Shown here in pieces: positions 8,289 through 16,707 of a stretch of DNA of 64,000 nt. Position 1 is the stretch's first letter. Every line of letters begins with the position of its first letter. Below the pieces are notes generated by a model. It ran no database searches, had not been told where the DNA came from, and saw only the letters and a list, made by a program, of their open reading frames with translations. Source of the stretch: Clostridiales bacterium UBA6981 (lineage in GTDB: Bacteria > Bacillota > Clostridia > Oscillospirales > Oscillospiraceae); assembly GCA_002450075.1 (NCBI GenBank), contig DJYJ01000015.1:24254-88253 (forward strand). Direction: 5' to 3'. The position numbers were made by a program, and so were the translations under genes.

Positions 8289-9707
8289 TTAGGGTATGCG
8301 GCTCGGATTTTTATCATAGGTTGCAAGGCTCACCGTGACCATCAGAATCAGACAAACGGCCGCGCCGGGCAGTGTCCCGCCAATACCGAACGGTGATCCC
8401 AGAGCTCTCCAGACTGCGCACGTGGCAAAGCCGCCAATGACCGCAGCGATCATCCCCTGCGAAGTGGCCTTTTTCCAATACAGTGCAGCAAGCGCGGGAA
8501 TCCCTGCTGCAGCAGCATAGAAATTGTAAATCATGGTCAGAATGGTGTAAGCGCTCTTGATATACAAAGCGATCACAAGGGCTCCCGCTGCCAGGACAAC
8601 ACAAAGCACGCGGGAGAGGAAAAGCTCTCTTTTCTCGCTCATGTCCGGGCTGATCGTCTTTCCGATGTCATCGACGGCAGTTTGCATGGAAACCAGCAGA
8701 TAACTGTCCGCAGTACTCATCATAACAGAAACGATGCCTGCAAGGGCAAGGCCCGTTAATCCGGCGGGAAGCGTTGTGACAGCAAGCGCGGGAATAACCG
8801 CGTCCGTGCTGCCATACTGGCCGATCACGTCCGGTAAAAGCTGCTGCGCGGCCAAGGCCATAACCAGGATCATACAGACGCAGACTGCGTATACAGCAGT
8901 CCCCCAAAACATGCCGCGTTTGGCAGCGCGGCGGTCTTTCGCGGCAAATGCTCTCTGCCACATCTCCGCCCCGGCCATGGTTATAACAAGATAACTGACG
9001 ATATCGCCCAAAAGGCGACCGTCAATGTGTGGGACCAGATAGGATGTGTCGATCCCGGACAAATAGGATTTCAGCCCGCCCAGGGAGGATATGGATGAAA
9101 TCGGCACCATGATGTACACGAACAGGACAAGCATGAAGAACTGGATCACATCCGTGTAAACAACGCCAAACAGCCCGGAAGCCCCCGTATAAATGACAAA
9201 TACCAGAGTTGCAATCAACGCGCCGGTTTCATAAGGAATTCCAATTCGACTCCCGAGCAGCTTGATAATGGTTGCCGTTGCAGTTATTTGAGAGGAGACC
9301 GTGCCCATCATGGCAAACACGATCATAATTGCTATAACGATTTTTGCCGGTTTCCCAAAGCGGAACTCGAACAGACTCGGAATTGACGTGACCCCATGCT
9401 TTGCGCCGACATCATATATTCTTCCGGCGTATGCTGAGAAGAGAAACATTCCCGCCATATACGGCAAAGCAGTCATAAGGCATTCAATCCCGCTCGTGTA
9501 TCCGAGGCCCGCCCGCCCCATCATGGAACTGCCGCCAATGATAGTGGCACATACGGTTGCAAGCATGACCTTTGTGCCCAACGTGTGATCCGCTGTGTAA
9601 AAGTCTTCTCTGTTCTTTACCCGCTTCACAAATCGCAGACCGACACCCAACATGACCAAGAGATAGACGACAATGATGATAATGTCCAATGTTGTAACTT
9701 CACTCAT
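8289..9707 (-). CDS. sodium:solute symporter (SSS family)
   Basis: A 472-residue polytopic membrane protein, about 13 hydrophobic segments. The SSS pattern is visible: an N-terminal segment ending in the VKNREDFYTADHTLG loop, the unwound first core helix with GGSSMMGRAGLGY, and the S-V-M-M-S-T-A-D-S motif of the Na-binding core helix. The family couples Na+ entry to uptake of sugars, amino acids, carboxylates or vitamins; the substrate is not identifiable here. The start ATG follows an AGGAAAGG site, and its own promoter lies 45 bases upstream. Monocistronic. Confidence 0.88.
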   Translation of the reverse strand: MSEVTTLDIIIIVVYLLVMLGVGLRFVKRVKNREDFYTADHTLGTKVMLATVCATIIGGSSMMGRAGLGYTSGIECLMTALPYMAGMFLFSAYAGRIYDVGAKHGVTSIPSLFEFRFGKPAKIVIAIMIVFAMMGTVSSQITATATIIKLLGSRIGIPYETGALIATLVFVIYTGASGLFGVVYTDVIQFFMLVLFVYIMVPISSISSLGGLKSYLSGIDTSYLVPHIDGRLLGDIVSYLVITMAGAEMWQRAFAAKDRRAAKRGMFWGTAVYAVCVCMILVMALAAQQLLPDVIGQYGSTDAVIPALAVTTLPAGLTGLALAGIVSVMMSTADSYLLVSMQTAVDDIGKTISPDMSEKRELFLSRVLCVVLAAGALVIALYIKSAYTILTMIYNFYAAAAGIPALAALYWKKATSQGMIAAVIGGFATCAVWRALGSPFGIGGTLPGAAVCLILMVTVSLATYDKNPSRIP

Positions 9708-9751
9708 TTTTCGTTCTTTCCTTTCCTCTTGATTGGTAGTACTTCATAATG

Positions 9752-9780
9752 ATTATATATCAATGATTGCCTTTAGTCAA
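9752..9780 (-). promoter_or_regulatory. sigma-A promoter of the symporter gene
   Basis: On the minus strand TTGACT (9780-9775), 17-base spacer, TATAAT (9757-9752). The heptamer AATCATT occurs twice, overlapping the spacer and just past the -10, a possible regulator site. Confidence 0.85.
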
Positions 9781-9908
9781 TCGTTAAGAAAAGGTAAGCA
9801 TGCGTCTGGCCGAAATGAGTAATTTTTCATGCTCCCTGCCAGGTATCGTTTTTTGATGCTGGGTGTGTTGATCGACAGTTCGATGATAGAAATTTGAATA
9901 GTAAAGAA

Positions 9909-9946
9909 TGTGCCGGAAAGAGACGAGCGCTCCTTCCGGCACGTTT
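9909..9946. terminator. hairpin in the 9781-10065 gap
   Basis: TGCCGGAA and TTCCGGCA arms around a 15-base loop, then CGTTTTCTT. It may end transcripts from either side. The rest of the gap holds no gene I can support. Confidence 0.6.
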
Positions 9947-10065
9947 TCTTGTTTGAGGTTCAAGTTAATCTGGCGCTGTACAAGAGCGCTGAGCGATAAG
10001 GTACAACAGGTTGTTCAAATTGGAACAGGAAAGAGCTTTACTGTCGCTCTCATTTTGGGGGAGCA

Positions 10066-10758
10066 TCACTTGATGATCGGGTTGCGGCAGTAGTCGCAGC
10101 TGTCGTTTTCTATCGGATTCATTCTGCCGCAGAACAAGCAGGGAATCTCCGCATCGCGGGATTTGTCATACTTCTCAAAGGGCAGCGGAAACTGGGGAAG
10201 GTAGCGAAGGCGGTCGCCTTCATTCAGGTAATTGTATATGGTCGGGGTCGTATGTTTCTTATGCCGTTTCCCCTCTGCGTCCGTGATATAGAGGATATAG
10301 TCGTGCCGGGAGTTTCGATACCCGTCGTTGGAACGATGGATGCGGCGAACGTGCTTTTTGCGTGTCAGCGTTCCCTCAAAAGACTTACCCAGCCTCTTTT
10401 TCAGGGAGACGATGAGCACGCTTACGGCCATGATGACGGAGATCACAACGCCGGCAAACATCGCCTGCCAGAGCTCCATGGCATCGGACACCGCACCGTA
10501 GACGCCAAAGCCGATCAGCGGCAGGACGATCACGATCAGACCGACGATCCGCGTTGATTTTCTCTGCTTCTTCAGCGCCTCCAGAACGGCCTCGGATTCT
10601 AGCCTGCGGGAATAGCCCGGTGCGAGACGCTCCGGCCCCGGAGCATATCCGTAAAATGCGTCCGCATGGGAAGCCGCCTGCCCTTCAAGCCTCGCGCCGC
10701 ATTCCTCACAAAACCTGGAGCCGTCCTTTATGGACATTCCGCAATTGGGACAAATCAT
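10066..10758 (-). CDS. membrane protein with zinc ribbons at both ends
   Basis: 230 residues. The N-terminus has a ribbon (CPNCG..CEECG), then a charged region, two adjacent membrane segments (about 90-110 and 116-138), a soluble beta-rich part, and a C-terminal ribbon (CLFCG..CDYCR). This resembles the common zinc-ribbon plus two-TM proteins of clostridia, whose role is unknown. ATG 10758 follows GGAGGAGA; the longer open frame lacks a ribosome site. It is the second gene of a likely pair with the lipoprotein, 69 bases apart on the same strand. Confidence 0.75.
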   Translation of the reverse strand: MICPNCGMSIKDGSRFCEECGARLEGQAASHADAFYGYAPGPERLAPGYSRRLESEAVLEALKKQRKSTRIVGLIVIVLPLIGFGVYGAVSDAMELWQAMFAGVVISVIMAVSVLIVSLKKRLGKSFEGTLTRKKHVRRIHRSNDGYRNSRHDYILYITDAEGKRHKKHTTPTIYNYLNEGDRLRYLPQFPLPFEKYDKSRDAEIPCLFCGRMNPIENDSCDYCRNPIIK

Positions 10759-10827
10759 TTTTTCTCCTCCCGGTGTAAAATTAGCGCAAATCAGGTTGTT
10801 CGATCCTGACCGTCTCATATGCTGCTG

Positions 10828-12339
10828 TCATTTGATCGTGTAGCCGGTAATATCAAAGAGAGCTTCGTTCACGGCGTCGTCGATGGTGTAGACGGTATAA
10901 ACCGTTTCCCCGATCTCCGCGACAGTCTCGACCACGGGGGCGCCTTTGAGGCAATAGACCAGTCGGCCGTCATCCCTGAAATAGAAGGCCGCCTGGGCTG
11001 TGCTGTCCACCTCCGGAAACAGCTCCACCGTATAGGAAACGCCCTCGATCTCCTGTGTCTGAGTCGTATAGTCCTTCCGCAGCGCGTAGCCGCGGATATC
11101 CGAAAGCAGGTGATCCATCAGCATGATATTTTCAGCAATATAAGAGGAAGTCGTTGTCGTGGCAATGATGCCGGTCATATCATCCGGGTAGAGATTGTAC
11201 GCCGTGCCGTCCCGGAAGAAGGTCACCACCGTATTTTCGAAGCCGGACACCCGGGTCGTGCGGCGGGAGTAGTACACGCCGTCTTTCCCGTGGACGTCAT
11301 AGCTCTGGTCGGCGTCCATATAGTCTGTGTGCATATCGTAGTTCAGATGAATGCCCGCGTTCAGGTCGAGACCTGCCCACAGCGCATACAGCATGGACTC
11401 CGGCTTGCTCCGGTATTCTTCCATCGTCATGGGCGCATAGCCGGAGAGGTCGGCTCCTTCCTTGGCATAGAAGAAGATCATATAGCCGGTTCCGTAGATG
11501 TCAAGCTCAATGACGCCGCCGTGAAGCTTGCCGCCCGCAGAGCCGCCGTCAGCCAGGGTGATCGTAAGGGCTTCGCCCTCCAGCGTCCACACCGTGATGC
11601 CCATGGCCTCGTCGTCGGAGGTCATGCGGCCCGTGCCGCCGTCGGCCAATGTAAGCGCGGAGGAAACTCCCAGGTCGGCGGAATACACGAGCGCCCCTTC
11701 GTATTCCACGGCAAAGAGCTCATACTTGCCCTCGACGGGCAGCTCCGCCAGGACGGACGCGGCGGGCTCCGGTCCCCGCAGCATAGACGCAAACTCTCCC
11801 AGTGTGATCGGCTCGACGCCGGAAGTATCCGCACCCGGAGCGGCAAAGAGGGCGGAAAAGCCGTCATCGATCGTCAACGTCATCAGGCCGTCGGCGATCG
11901 TGCCGTTGATCACAGCGACGCCTGCCTGGAACTGCAGCGCGTCACCGTCCAGCTTCCACCAGTCGATCGGCCCCTGGTTGTTGTCGCCCCAGTACAGATA
12001 GCCGCTGCCGTCGGCTTCCAGAGTCACAGTCTCGCCCACCATATCCGGCATGGCGACATATTGATCCGGAAGGTCACTTCCCGCGCCGCCGAGCTCATAC
12101 ATCCGATCCATATAGGCGGCGCTGAATCTGGCGCATAGGAAGGTATACTCTCCGGCGTTGGCTTCCTGCTCCGTCACGACGGGCTCTGGCGTCGGTTCCC
12201 GGGTCGTTTCCGCAGGCGTCGCGGCAGGTATCTCCCGCACAGGCTTCTCCGGCTCCGCTTTTGTACCGCCGCAGGCACAAAGCGTCAACAATAGCGTCAA
12301 CACAAGCAAGATGTACACGGAACGTTTAACCTTATTCAT
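10828..12339 (-). CDS. lipoprotein with two lipocalin-like beta modules
   Basis: 503 residues. Signal peptide with lipobox LCAC (Cys23), then a Pro/Thr/Glu linker. Two related beta-rich modules follow (about 65-195 and 210-300), each with a G-x-Y start, an L-x-L-x-x-D-G-x-G turn and a W-x-L-x-G-x-x-L strand, then a Tyr/Asp-rich C-terminal domain. This looks like the lipocalin-like repeats of clostridial surface lipoproteins; function unknown. ATG 12339 follows AAGGAGG. It diverges from the 12.5-26 kb gene island and shares the 152-base promoter region with its first gene. Confidence 0.75.
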   Translation of the reverse strand: MNKVKRSVYILLVLTLLLTLCACGGTKAEPEKPVREIPAATPAETTREPTPEPVVTEQEANAGEYTFLCARFSAAYMDRMYELGGAGSDLPDQYVAMPDMVGETVTLEADGSGYLYWGDNNQGPIDWWKLDGDALQFQAGVAVINGTIADGLMTLTIDDGFSALFAAPGADTSGVEPITLGEFASMLRGPEPAASVLAELPVEGKYELFAVEYEGALVYSADLGVSSALTLADGGTGRMTSDDEAMGITVWTLEGEALTITLADGGSAGGKLHGGVIELDIYGTGYMIFFYAKEGADLSGYAPMTMEEYRSKPESMLYALWAGLDLNAGIHLNYDMHTDYMDADQSYDVHGKDGVYYSRRTTRVSGFENTVVTFFRDGTAYNLYPDDMTGIIATTTTSSYIAENIMLMDHLLSDIRGYALRKDYTTQTQEIEGVSYTVELFPEVDSTAQAAFYFRDDGRLVYCLKGAPVVETVAEIGETVYTVYTIDDAVNEALFDITGYTIK

Positions 12340-12412
12340 AATGTAACCTCCTTCGCCTATCAATAATAACCCACTTGTATAGTACAGTTGAAAGGATACC
12401 AAAGCAATAGGT

Positions 12413-12458
12413 GGACAACTTTTTTTCATTGCAAAAATGTTGTCCGCTATGCTATAGT
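12413..12458 (+). promoter_or_regulatory. promoter of the TIR/LRR island with inverted-repeat operator
   Basis: TTGCAA (12429-12434), 18-base spacer, extended -10 TGCTATAGT (TATAGT 12453-12458). A GGACAAC/GTTGTCC inverted repeat (12413-12419, 12439-12445) with matching T/A runs inside covers the -35 and spacer. Its position suggests repressor binding, plausibly by the helix-turn-helix protein encoded next. Confidence 0.65.
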
Positions 12459-12491
12459 GTCCTTGAGCCGGAAGAGAAGGAGTGAACCGCC

Positions 12492-14306
12492 ATGCTTTCA
12501 GAGAGGATAAGCGCCATATTCACACTTCTGCACTGCAACAACACGGAGATTGCCCGTTACGCCGGCTGCTCGTCGGGCAATATCTCCAAACTGAAAACCG
12601 GAAGGCGCTCACCGAAGTCCAGCAGCCCTTCCATTGCCTCGCTGGCGAGCGGTATCTACGGCTATGCCGACTACGAAAACATGCTGCCTGCACTGCAGGA
12701 GCTCTGTGGCAGCACGGATACTGCGCGGGAGACCCTGCTTCCTGCTTTGGTCGCATGGCTCTATGAGACAGACGAGATCGTCCTGCCAGCTCTCACAGAC
12801 GTGCCGAAAAGCAAGCGGGCGCGAAAACAGCGGCGGAAGGCCTTTGGAGAGCGACTGGATCGCGCTGCCGCCCTGTTGGATCTTTCCAACGCAAAACTTG
12901 CCTCGCAGCTTAGTATCGACGTCTCTCTTGTCAGCCGTTTCCGCAGCGGTATTTATTCGCCTCACGGGAATGACCGGCTGGCGGAGAAGCTGTCCGATCT
13001 GCTGTTCTCCCGTGCGCAGCAGGTAGGAAAAACAGAGGAGTTTGGCGCACTTTGCGGCGTTGGCGCAGCGCAGCTAAATTCCGATTCCGTGGCAGCGTGG
13101 CTCTATGAGATGCCCTCCGAAGAGGACAACGCGGTTATGGCTGGGCTGCTGCTGCGGTCTCTGGACGAGTTCAAGCCGGGCGGAGGCCTGCCTTCTGCCA
13201 GCCCGGATGCGGCGGAGAACCCGGTTGAAGCCTGCTATTTTGGAACGGAAGGGCTGCGGAGCGCTGTGATCCGCTTTTTGTCCGACGCTGCGCGGGAGGG
13301 CGGCGAGCTGCTCCTTTACTCCGACGAGCCCATGGACTGGATGACGGGAGATCGGGCTTATTTTGCCCGGTGGACTTCCCTGATGAGCCAGTGTGTGAGC
13401 CGCGGCGTGACGATCAAGATCATCCACAACGTAGACCGCATTGGGGAAGAGATGGTCAACGCGATCCGCGGCTGGCTGCCCCTGTATGTTTCCAGCAGGA
13501 TCGAGCCCTTTGTCTTCCGCAAACAGCAAAACGCACGGTTTTATCACACGGTATTCCTCCGATCCGGCAGCGCCTGTATCCACGGCTTCTTCCCCACGGA
13601 AGGCAGGGAGAGCCGATGGTATGAATATATCACGGACGCAAAGCGCCTCGGCCTGATCGAACGGGAGTATACCGCCATGCTGTCCGCCGCATCGCCGTTT
13701 CTCAAGGTCTACCGGGAAGCGTCACGGGAGGAATACCTGTCGTTCCGCTCTGCCGGGCAAGGGGCGAGAGCGTTTCTGCTGTCCGACCTTCCTGTGTTTA
13801 CTATGCCGGAGAAGCTGTTGGAGCGGATCCTAAGCCGCGCGGAGCTTGAGCCGGCGCGCAGGAGCTTCGTGCTTTCTCTCTACCGCCGGGAGCGAGAGCT
13901 GTTTCAGGCTTTGCTTCAGCAGGATGCGGTAAACATGATCCTCTGCTTGCCGGAGGACACCTTGGGACAGCCGCGGTTCGTCAATTTCGGATTTGATCTG
14001 CTGGATCTCGTGATGGAATTTACGCAGGAGGAATATGCCGAGCACCTGGCGGCCATCACCGAGCTTGTCAGAAACGAGAAGAATTTTCATTTGACGCTGC
14101 TGGCTGAGTCACCGTTCCGGGAGATTCAGATCGCTATGCCGGGGGATGCTGTGGCCGTTCTGCGCAGCAAAAGGCCCTATGGCGCGTTTGTCTTTTCCAA
14201 TCCCTCTCTGAGCCAGTCTGTATCGGGGTACCTTTCCCTGCTGACAGAAAACCATGCCGCAGACAGAAGCTCGACAATTGCGGCATTGGAAAAGCTGATC
14301 CGGTGA
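12492..14306 (+). CDS. large regulator with two Xre-like helix-turn-helix regions
   Basis: 604 residues. A first HTH-like region (about 16-45, TEIARYAGCSSGNISKLKTG) and a second (about 130-160, NAKLASQLSIDVSLVSRFRS) precede an extended C-terminal part with strand-helix alternation, including GVTIKIIHNVDRIGEEM and WLPLYVSSRIEPF. I recall similar HTH-plus-sensor proteins in clostridia but cannot name the sensor fold; a catalytically dead PLD-like fold is a guess. AAGGAG lies 9 bases before ATG. First gene of the island, next to an inverted repeat over its promoter, so I infer autoregulation and control of the downstream genes. Confidence 0.65.
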   Translation: MLSERISAIFTLLHCNNTEIARYAGCSSGNISKLKTGRRSPKSSSPSIASLASGIYGYADYENMLPALQELCGSTDTARETLLPALVAWLYETDEIVLPALTDVPKSKRARKQRRKAFGERLDRAAALLDLSNAKLASQLSIDVSLVSRFRSGIYSPHGNDRLAEKLSDLLFSRAQQVGKTEEFGALCGVGAAQLNSDSVAAWLYEMPSEEDNAVMAGLLLRSLDEFKPGGGLPSASPDAAENPVEACYFGTEGLRSAVIRFLSDAAREGGELLLYSDEPMDWMTGDRAYFARWTSLMSQCVSRGVTIKIIHNVDRIGEEMVNAIRGWLPLYVSSRIEPFVFRKQQNARFYHTVFLRSGSACIHGFFPTEGRESRWYEYITDAKRLGLIEREYTAMLSAASPFLKVYREASREEYLSFRSAGQGARAFLLSDLPVFTMPEKLLERILSRAELEPARRSFVLSLYRRERELFQALLQQDAVNMILCLPEDTLGQPRFVNFGFDLLDLVMEFTQEEYAEHLAAITELVRNEKNFHLTLLAESPFREIQIAMPGDAVAVLRSKRPYGAFVFSNPSLSQSVSGYLSLLTENHAADRSSTIAALEKLIR

Positions 14307-14332
14307 ACACTTTGTATCTGTGAACTGTTTTT

Positions 14333-14352
14333 CTCCTTGCAAAAACAAGGAG
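14333..14352 (+). promoter_or_regulatory. short hairpin between the two island regulators
   Basis: CTCCTTG/CAAGGAG around 6 bases, no T-run after it. Contains TTGCAAAAA, as in the upstream promoter operator. Could be a binding site or an RNA processing hairpin. Confidence 0.4.
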
Positions 14353-14414
14353 CCTGCTGTACGAAAAGCGCGTCCTTTTACACTGACGCATCCTTCTTGC
14401 TCGGAGGCGAGGAC

Positions 14415-14864
14415 ATGGCAAGCATAGTTAATACAAACACCCTGATGAAACGCCTGTTCAAGGCAGCAGATCTTGACACCTACCTGGAAGGAAACGAAAG
14501 CGATCTTCACTCCCCGGACTTTTATTCGCTTCTGAAGCAGGCCTGCGAAAAGCGGAATATGCTCCCGGCGCAGGTGATCGAACGCTCCCAGATCGAGCGG
14601 ACCTATGGCCACCAGCTGTTTAACGGAACGCGCCGGCCCTCACGCGATAAGGTGCTCCAGCTTGCGCTCGGCCTCGGCTTGAGCGTGGACGAGACCCAGC
14701 GTCTGCTGCGTGCGGCGGGAAAAAGCCCGCTCTATCCCCGGCTGAAGCGGGACGCCGTGATCCTGTACGGGATCGGGAAAAAGCTCCCCATCCTTACCGT
14801 TCAGGAGAACCTGACGAAATACGGGCTGACCCTGCTGGGAGGGCTGAAAAATGGAATCGACTGA
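14415..14864 (+). CDS. small Xre-type helix-turn-helix protein
   Basis: 149 residues with a central HTH: residues about 50-90 read as MLPAQVIERSQIERTYGHQL then FNGTRRPSRDKVLQLALGLG, the helix-turn-helix and fourth-helix pattern of the Xre/Cro family. The C-terminus is a short helical stretch. ATG 14415 follows GGAGGCGAG; the longer frame lacks a site. Its last codons overlap the kinase gene by 14 bases, so the two are translationally coupled. An HTH protein coupled to a Ser/Thr kinase suggests it could be that kinase's phosphorylation target (inference). Confidence 0.7.
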   Translation: MASIVNTNTLMKRLFKAADLDTYLEGNESDLHSPDFYSLLKQACEKRNMLPAQVIERSQIERTYGHQLFNGTRRPSRDKVLQLALGLGLSVDETQRLLRAAGKSPLYPRLKRDAVILYGIGKKLPILTVQENLTKYGLTLLGGLKNGID

Positions 14865-16569
14865 AACCTGCGCCATGATCCCGAATCTCCCGGACGAGTC
14901 AGAATACCCCGGGGAACTGACGCGGCGCTATGAGCTTTTGGAGTGCTTCTCCGACAAAGAGGACATGCGGACCCTTCTGGCCGCCGACCGCGAGAGCGGC
15001 GAGCTCTGTGTGGTCAAGTGTTATCTCCGGGAAAGCCCTCTGTTTGACCGCAGCGAGCCGGAAGCCCTGCGGACGATCGACGCTGCGCCGATGCCGCGTT
15101 TTCTGGAGGAATACCGCAATGAGCAGATGCGCTGCGTACTGCGGGAATATGTGCCCGGTGAGACGCTGTCGCAGCTGGCCAAAGAACAGACTTTCACAGA
15201 GGAAGAGATCATCCGCATCGGCCTGCAGCTATGCGATCAGCTCCACGCGCTGCACGGCATGACGCCGCCGGTGATCCATCGGGACATCAAGCCCCAGAAT
15301 GTTGTCCTGCGCCCGGACGGGGCGGCCGTGCTGATCGACTTCGGCATCTCGCGGGTCCGCACGGAAAAGGATGCCGACACCGTCGCATTCGGTACCCAGG
15401 GCTTCTCCCCGCCGGAGCAGTATGGGTTTTCCCAGACGGACGCCCGTTCGGATATCTACTCTCTCGGCATCCTGCTGTACTGGCTGCTGCACCGTGCGAC
15501 GAAGGTCACGCAAAACAGCCGCTCCGCCTTGGAAAAGGTCATCGCCCGCTGTGTGTTCTTTGATCCCGACAAACGTTTTGACAACGTAGAGCAAGTCAGG
15601 CGCGCACTGCTTGCCGCGAAGCCGGAGGCACGGAAGAAGCGCAAACGCCTGATTACTGTTGCCGTATGCCTTTTGCTGGCGCTGCTCTCCTGCGGGGTCT
15701 TCTTTTCTGCCCGGGCCAATCAGCGGGCAGTCTTGTTTTCCCAGCCGCTGATCGAGCAGGCGGTGAGGGCAAATCTGGGGCTTTCGGACACGGCACCGAT
15801 CACAAAGGATATGCTTGAGCAGGTCACAGCTCTTTACATCGTGGCGGATGCTGCCTACCCGGATGCAGACAGCTTCTACCCCGCCATCAATCGGTGGTAT
15901 GCGGAGGGGAAGCCGACACGCGGGGCGATCACAGATCTAAATGACCTCGCGGCAATGCCCAATTTGGAGCGGGTTTGTATCGTCGCGCAGGAGCTGACAG
16001 ATATCTCAGCCCTGGCAGAGCTTCCCAAGCTCGACAAAGTGGAGCTCAAGCACAACTATCTCACGGATATTTCTGTTCTGGCCGGGATGGATCACCTGAC
16101 CTACGTGGGGATCAACGACAATCCGGTGCGGGATATTTCCCCGCTGGCCGCCTGCCCGAATCTGGCTTTTATGGATCTGTGCGACGTGCGCAGCTACGAG
16201 CCATCCGTGATCGCGCAGCTGGGCAACTTCAACTCTCTGGACATCTCGAACCCCACCGGAAGCTATCGGTATCTGGACGGAAAAAGCATCCTCGATCTGC
16301 GCCTCGCTTGGAGCGGTCTGGACGATCTGCATTGCCTGGATCATGTGACACGGCTGGAACGGCTGGAGATCGACCATACCGCCGTCTCGGATCTCTCCCC
16401 GTTGGCTCTGCACAAAGGGCTGAAGGTGCTGAAGCTGGCAGGGCTCCCGGTCACCGATCTCAGCGTTTTGCTGGAGCTGCCCCAGCTTGAGGAGGTTTAT
16501 ATCAGCGAGGAACTGCGCCCCGCCGCCGAGGCTCTCGGCCCGGTTCCTTTTAGCTTCGTGTATGAATAA
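14851..16569 (+). CDS. Ser/Thr protein kinase - TM - extracytoplasmic leucine-rich repeats
   Basis: 572 residues. The kinase domain (about 25-255) has the ATP-binding Lys56 (VVKCYL), HRDIKPQN (Asp145), DFG (Asp163) and the activation-segment GTQGFSPPEQ. The glycine-rich loop is degenerate: no GxGxxG precedes Lys56. A KKRKR patch then a membrane helix (about 266-287) predicts the kinase inside. The outside part (about 300-572) has repeated L-x-x-L-x-L-x-x-N/T-x-L/V-x-D-I/L-S-x-L units of the internalin type. PASTA kinases share this topology but use other sensors. Likely a receptor kinase for a wall or surface ligand. Overlaps the HTH gene. Confidence 0.8.
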   Translation: MESTETCAMIPNLPDESEYPGELTRRYELLECFSDKEDMRTLLAADRESGELCVVKCYLRESPLFDRSEPEALRTIDAAPMPRFLEEYRNEQMRCVLREYVPGETLSQLAKEQTFTEEEIIRIGLQLCDQLHALHGMTPPVIHRDIKPQNVVLRPDGAAVLIDFGISRVRTEKDADTVAFGTQGFSPPEQYGFSQTDARSDIYSLGILLYWLLHRATKVTQNSRSALEKVIARCVFFDPDKRFDNVEQVRRALLAAKPEARKKRKRLITVAVCLLLALLSCGVFFSARANQRAVLFSQPLIEQAVRANLGLSDTAPITKDMLEQVTALYIVADAAYPDADSFYPAINRWYAEGKPTRGAITDLNDLAAMPNLERVCIVAQELTDISALAELPKLDKVELKHNYLTDISVLAGMDHLTYVGINDNPVRDISPLAACPNLAFMDLCDVRSYEPSVIAQLGNFNSLDISNPTGSYRYLDGKSILDLRLAWSGLDDLHCLDHVTRLERLEIDHTAVSDLSPLALHKGLKVLKLAGLPVTDLSVLLELPQLEEVYISEELRPAAEALGPVPFSFVYE

Positions 16570-16592
16570 GTGAATACCGCGAAAAAGTTCCG

Positions 16593-16640
16593 AGAAAAGC
16601 GCCAATGTGTGCAGCCTGCACACCAATTGGCGCTTTTCTT
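16593..16640 (+). terminator. terminator after the kinase gene
   Basis: Long stem: AGAAAAGCGCCAAT and its complement, a 2-base bulge, then GTGTGCAG/CTGCACAC, followed by CTTTTCTTTT. It separates the island into an upstream unit (12492-16569) and a downstream unit from 16708. Confidence 0.75.
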
Positions 16641-16642
16641 TT

Positions 16643-16650
16643 GCTATACT
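16643..16650 (+). promoter_or_regulatory. extended -10 promoter for the HD-RyR/TIR unit
   Basis: TGCTATACT: TG one base before TATACT (16645-16650), with no good -35. The -10 resembles the TGCTATAGT of the first island promoter. The preceding terminator stem occupies the -35 region. Confidence 0.5.
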
Positions 16651-16707
16651 TTTTACTGGTTTATTGTAAGCAGATTTGCTTCCGAAAGAAACAGGAGGGA
16701 CGGTACC

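Noticed and set aside
16570..16707. GTG start at 16570 for the HD-RyR gene
   Set aside because: The extension crosses a terminator and promoter; AGGAGG fits ATG 16708.
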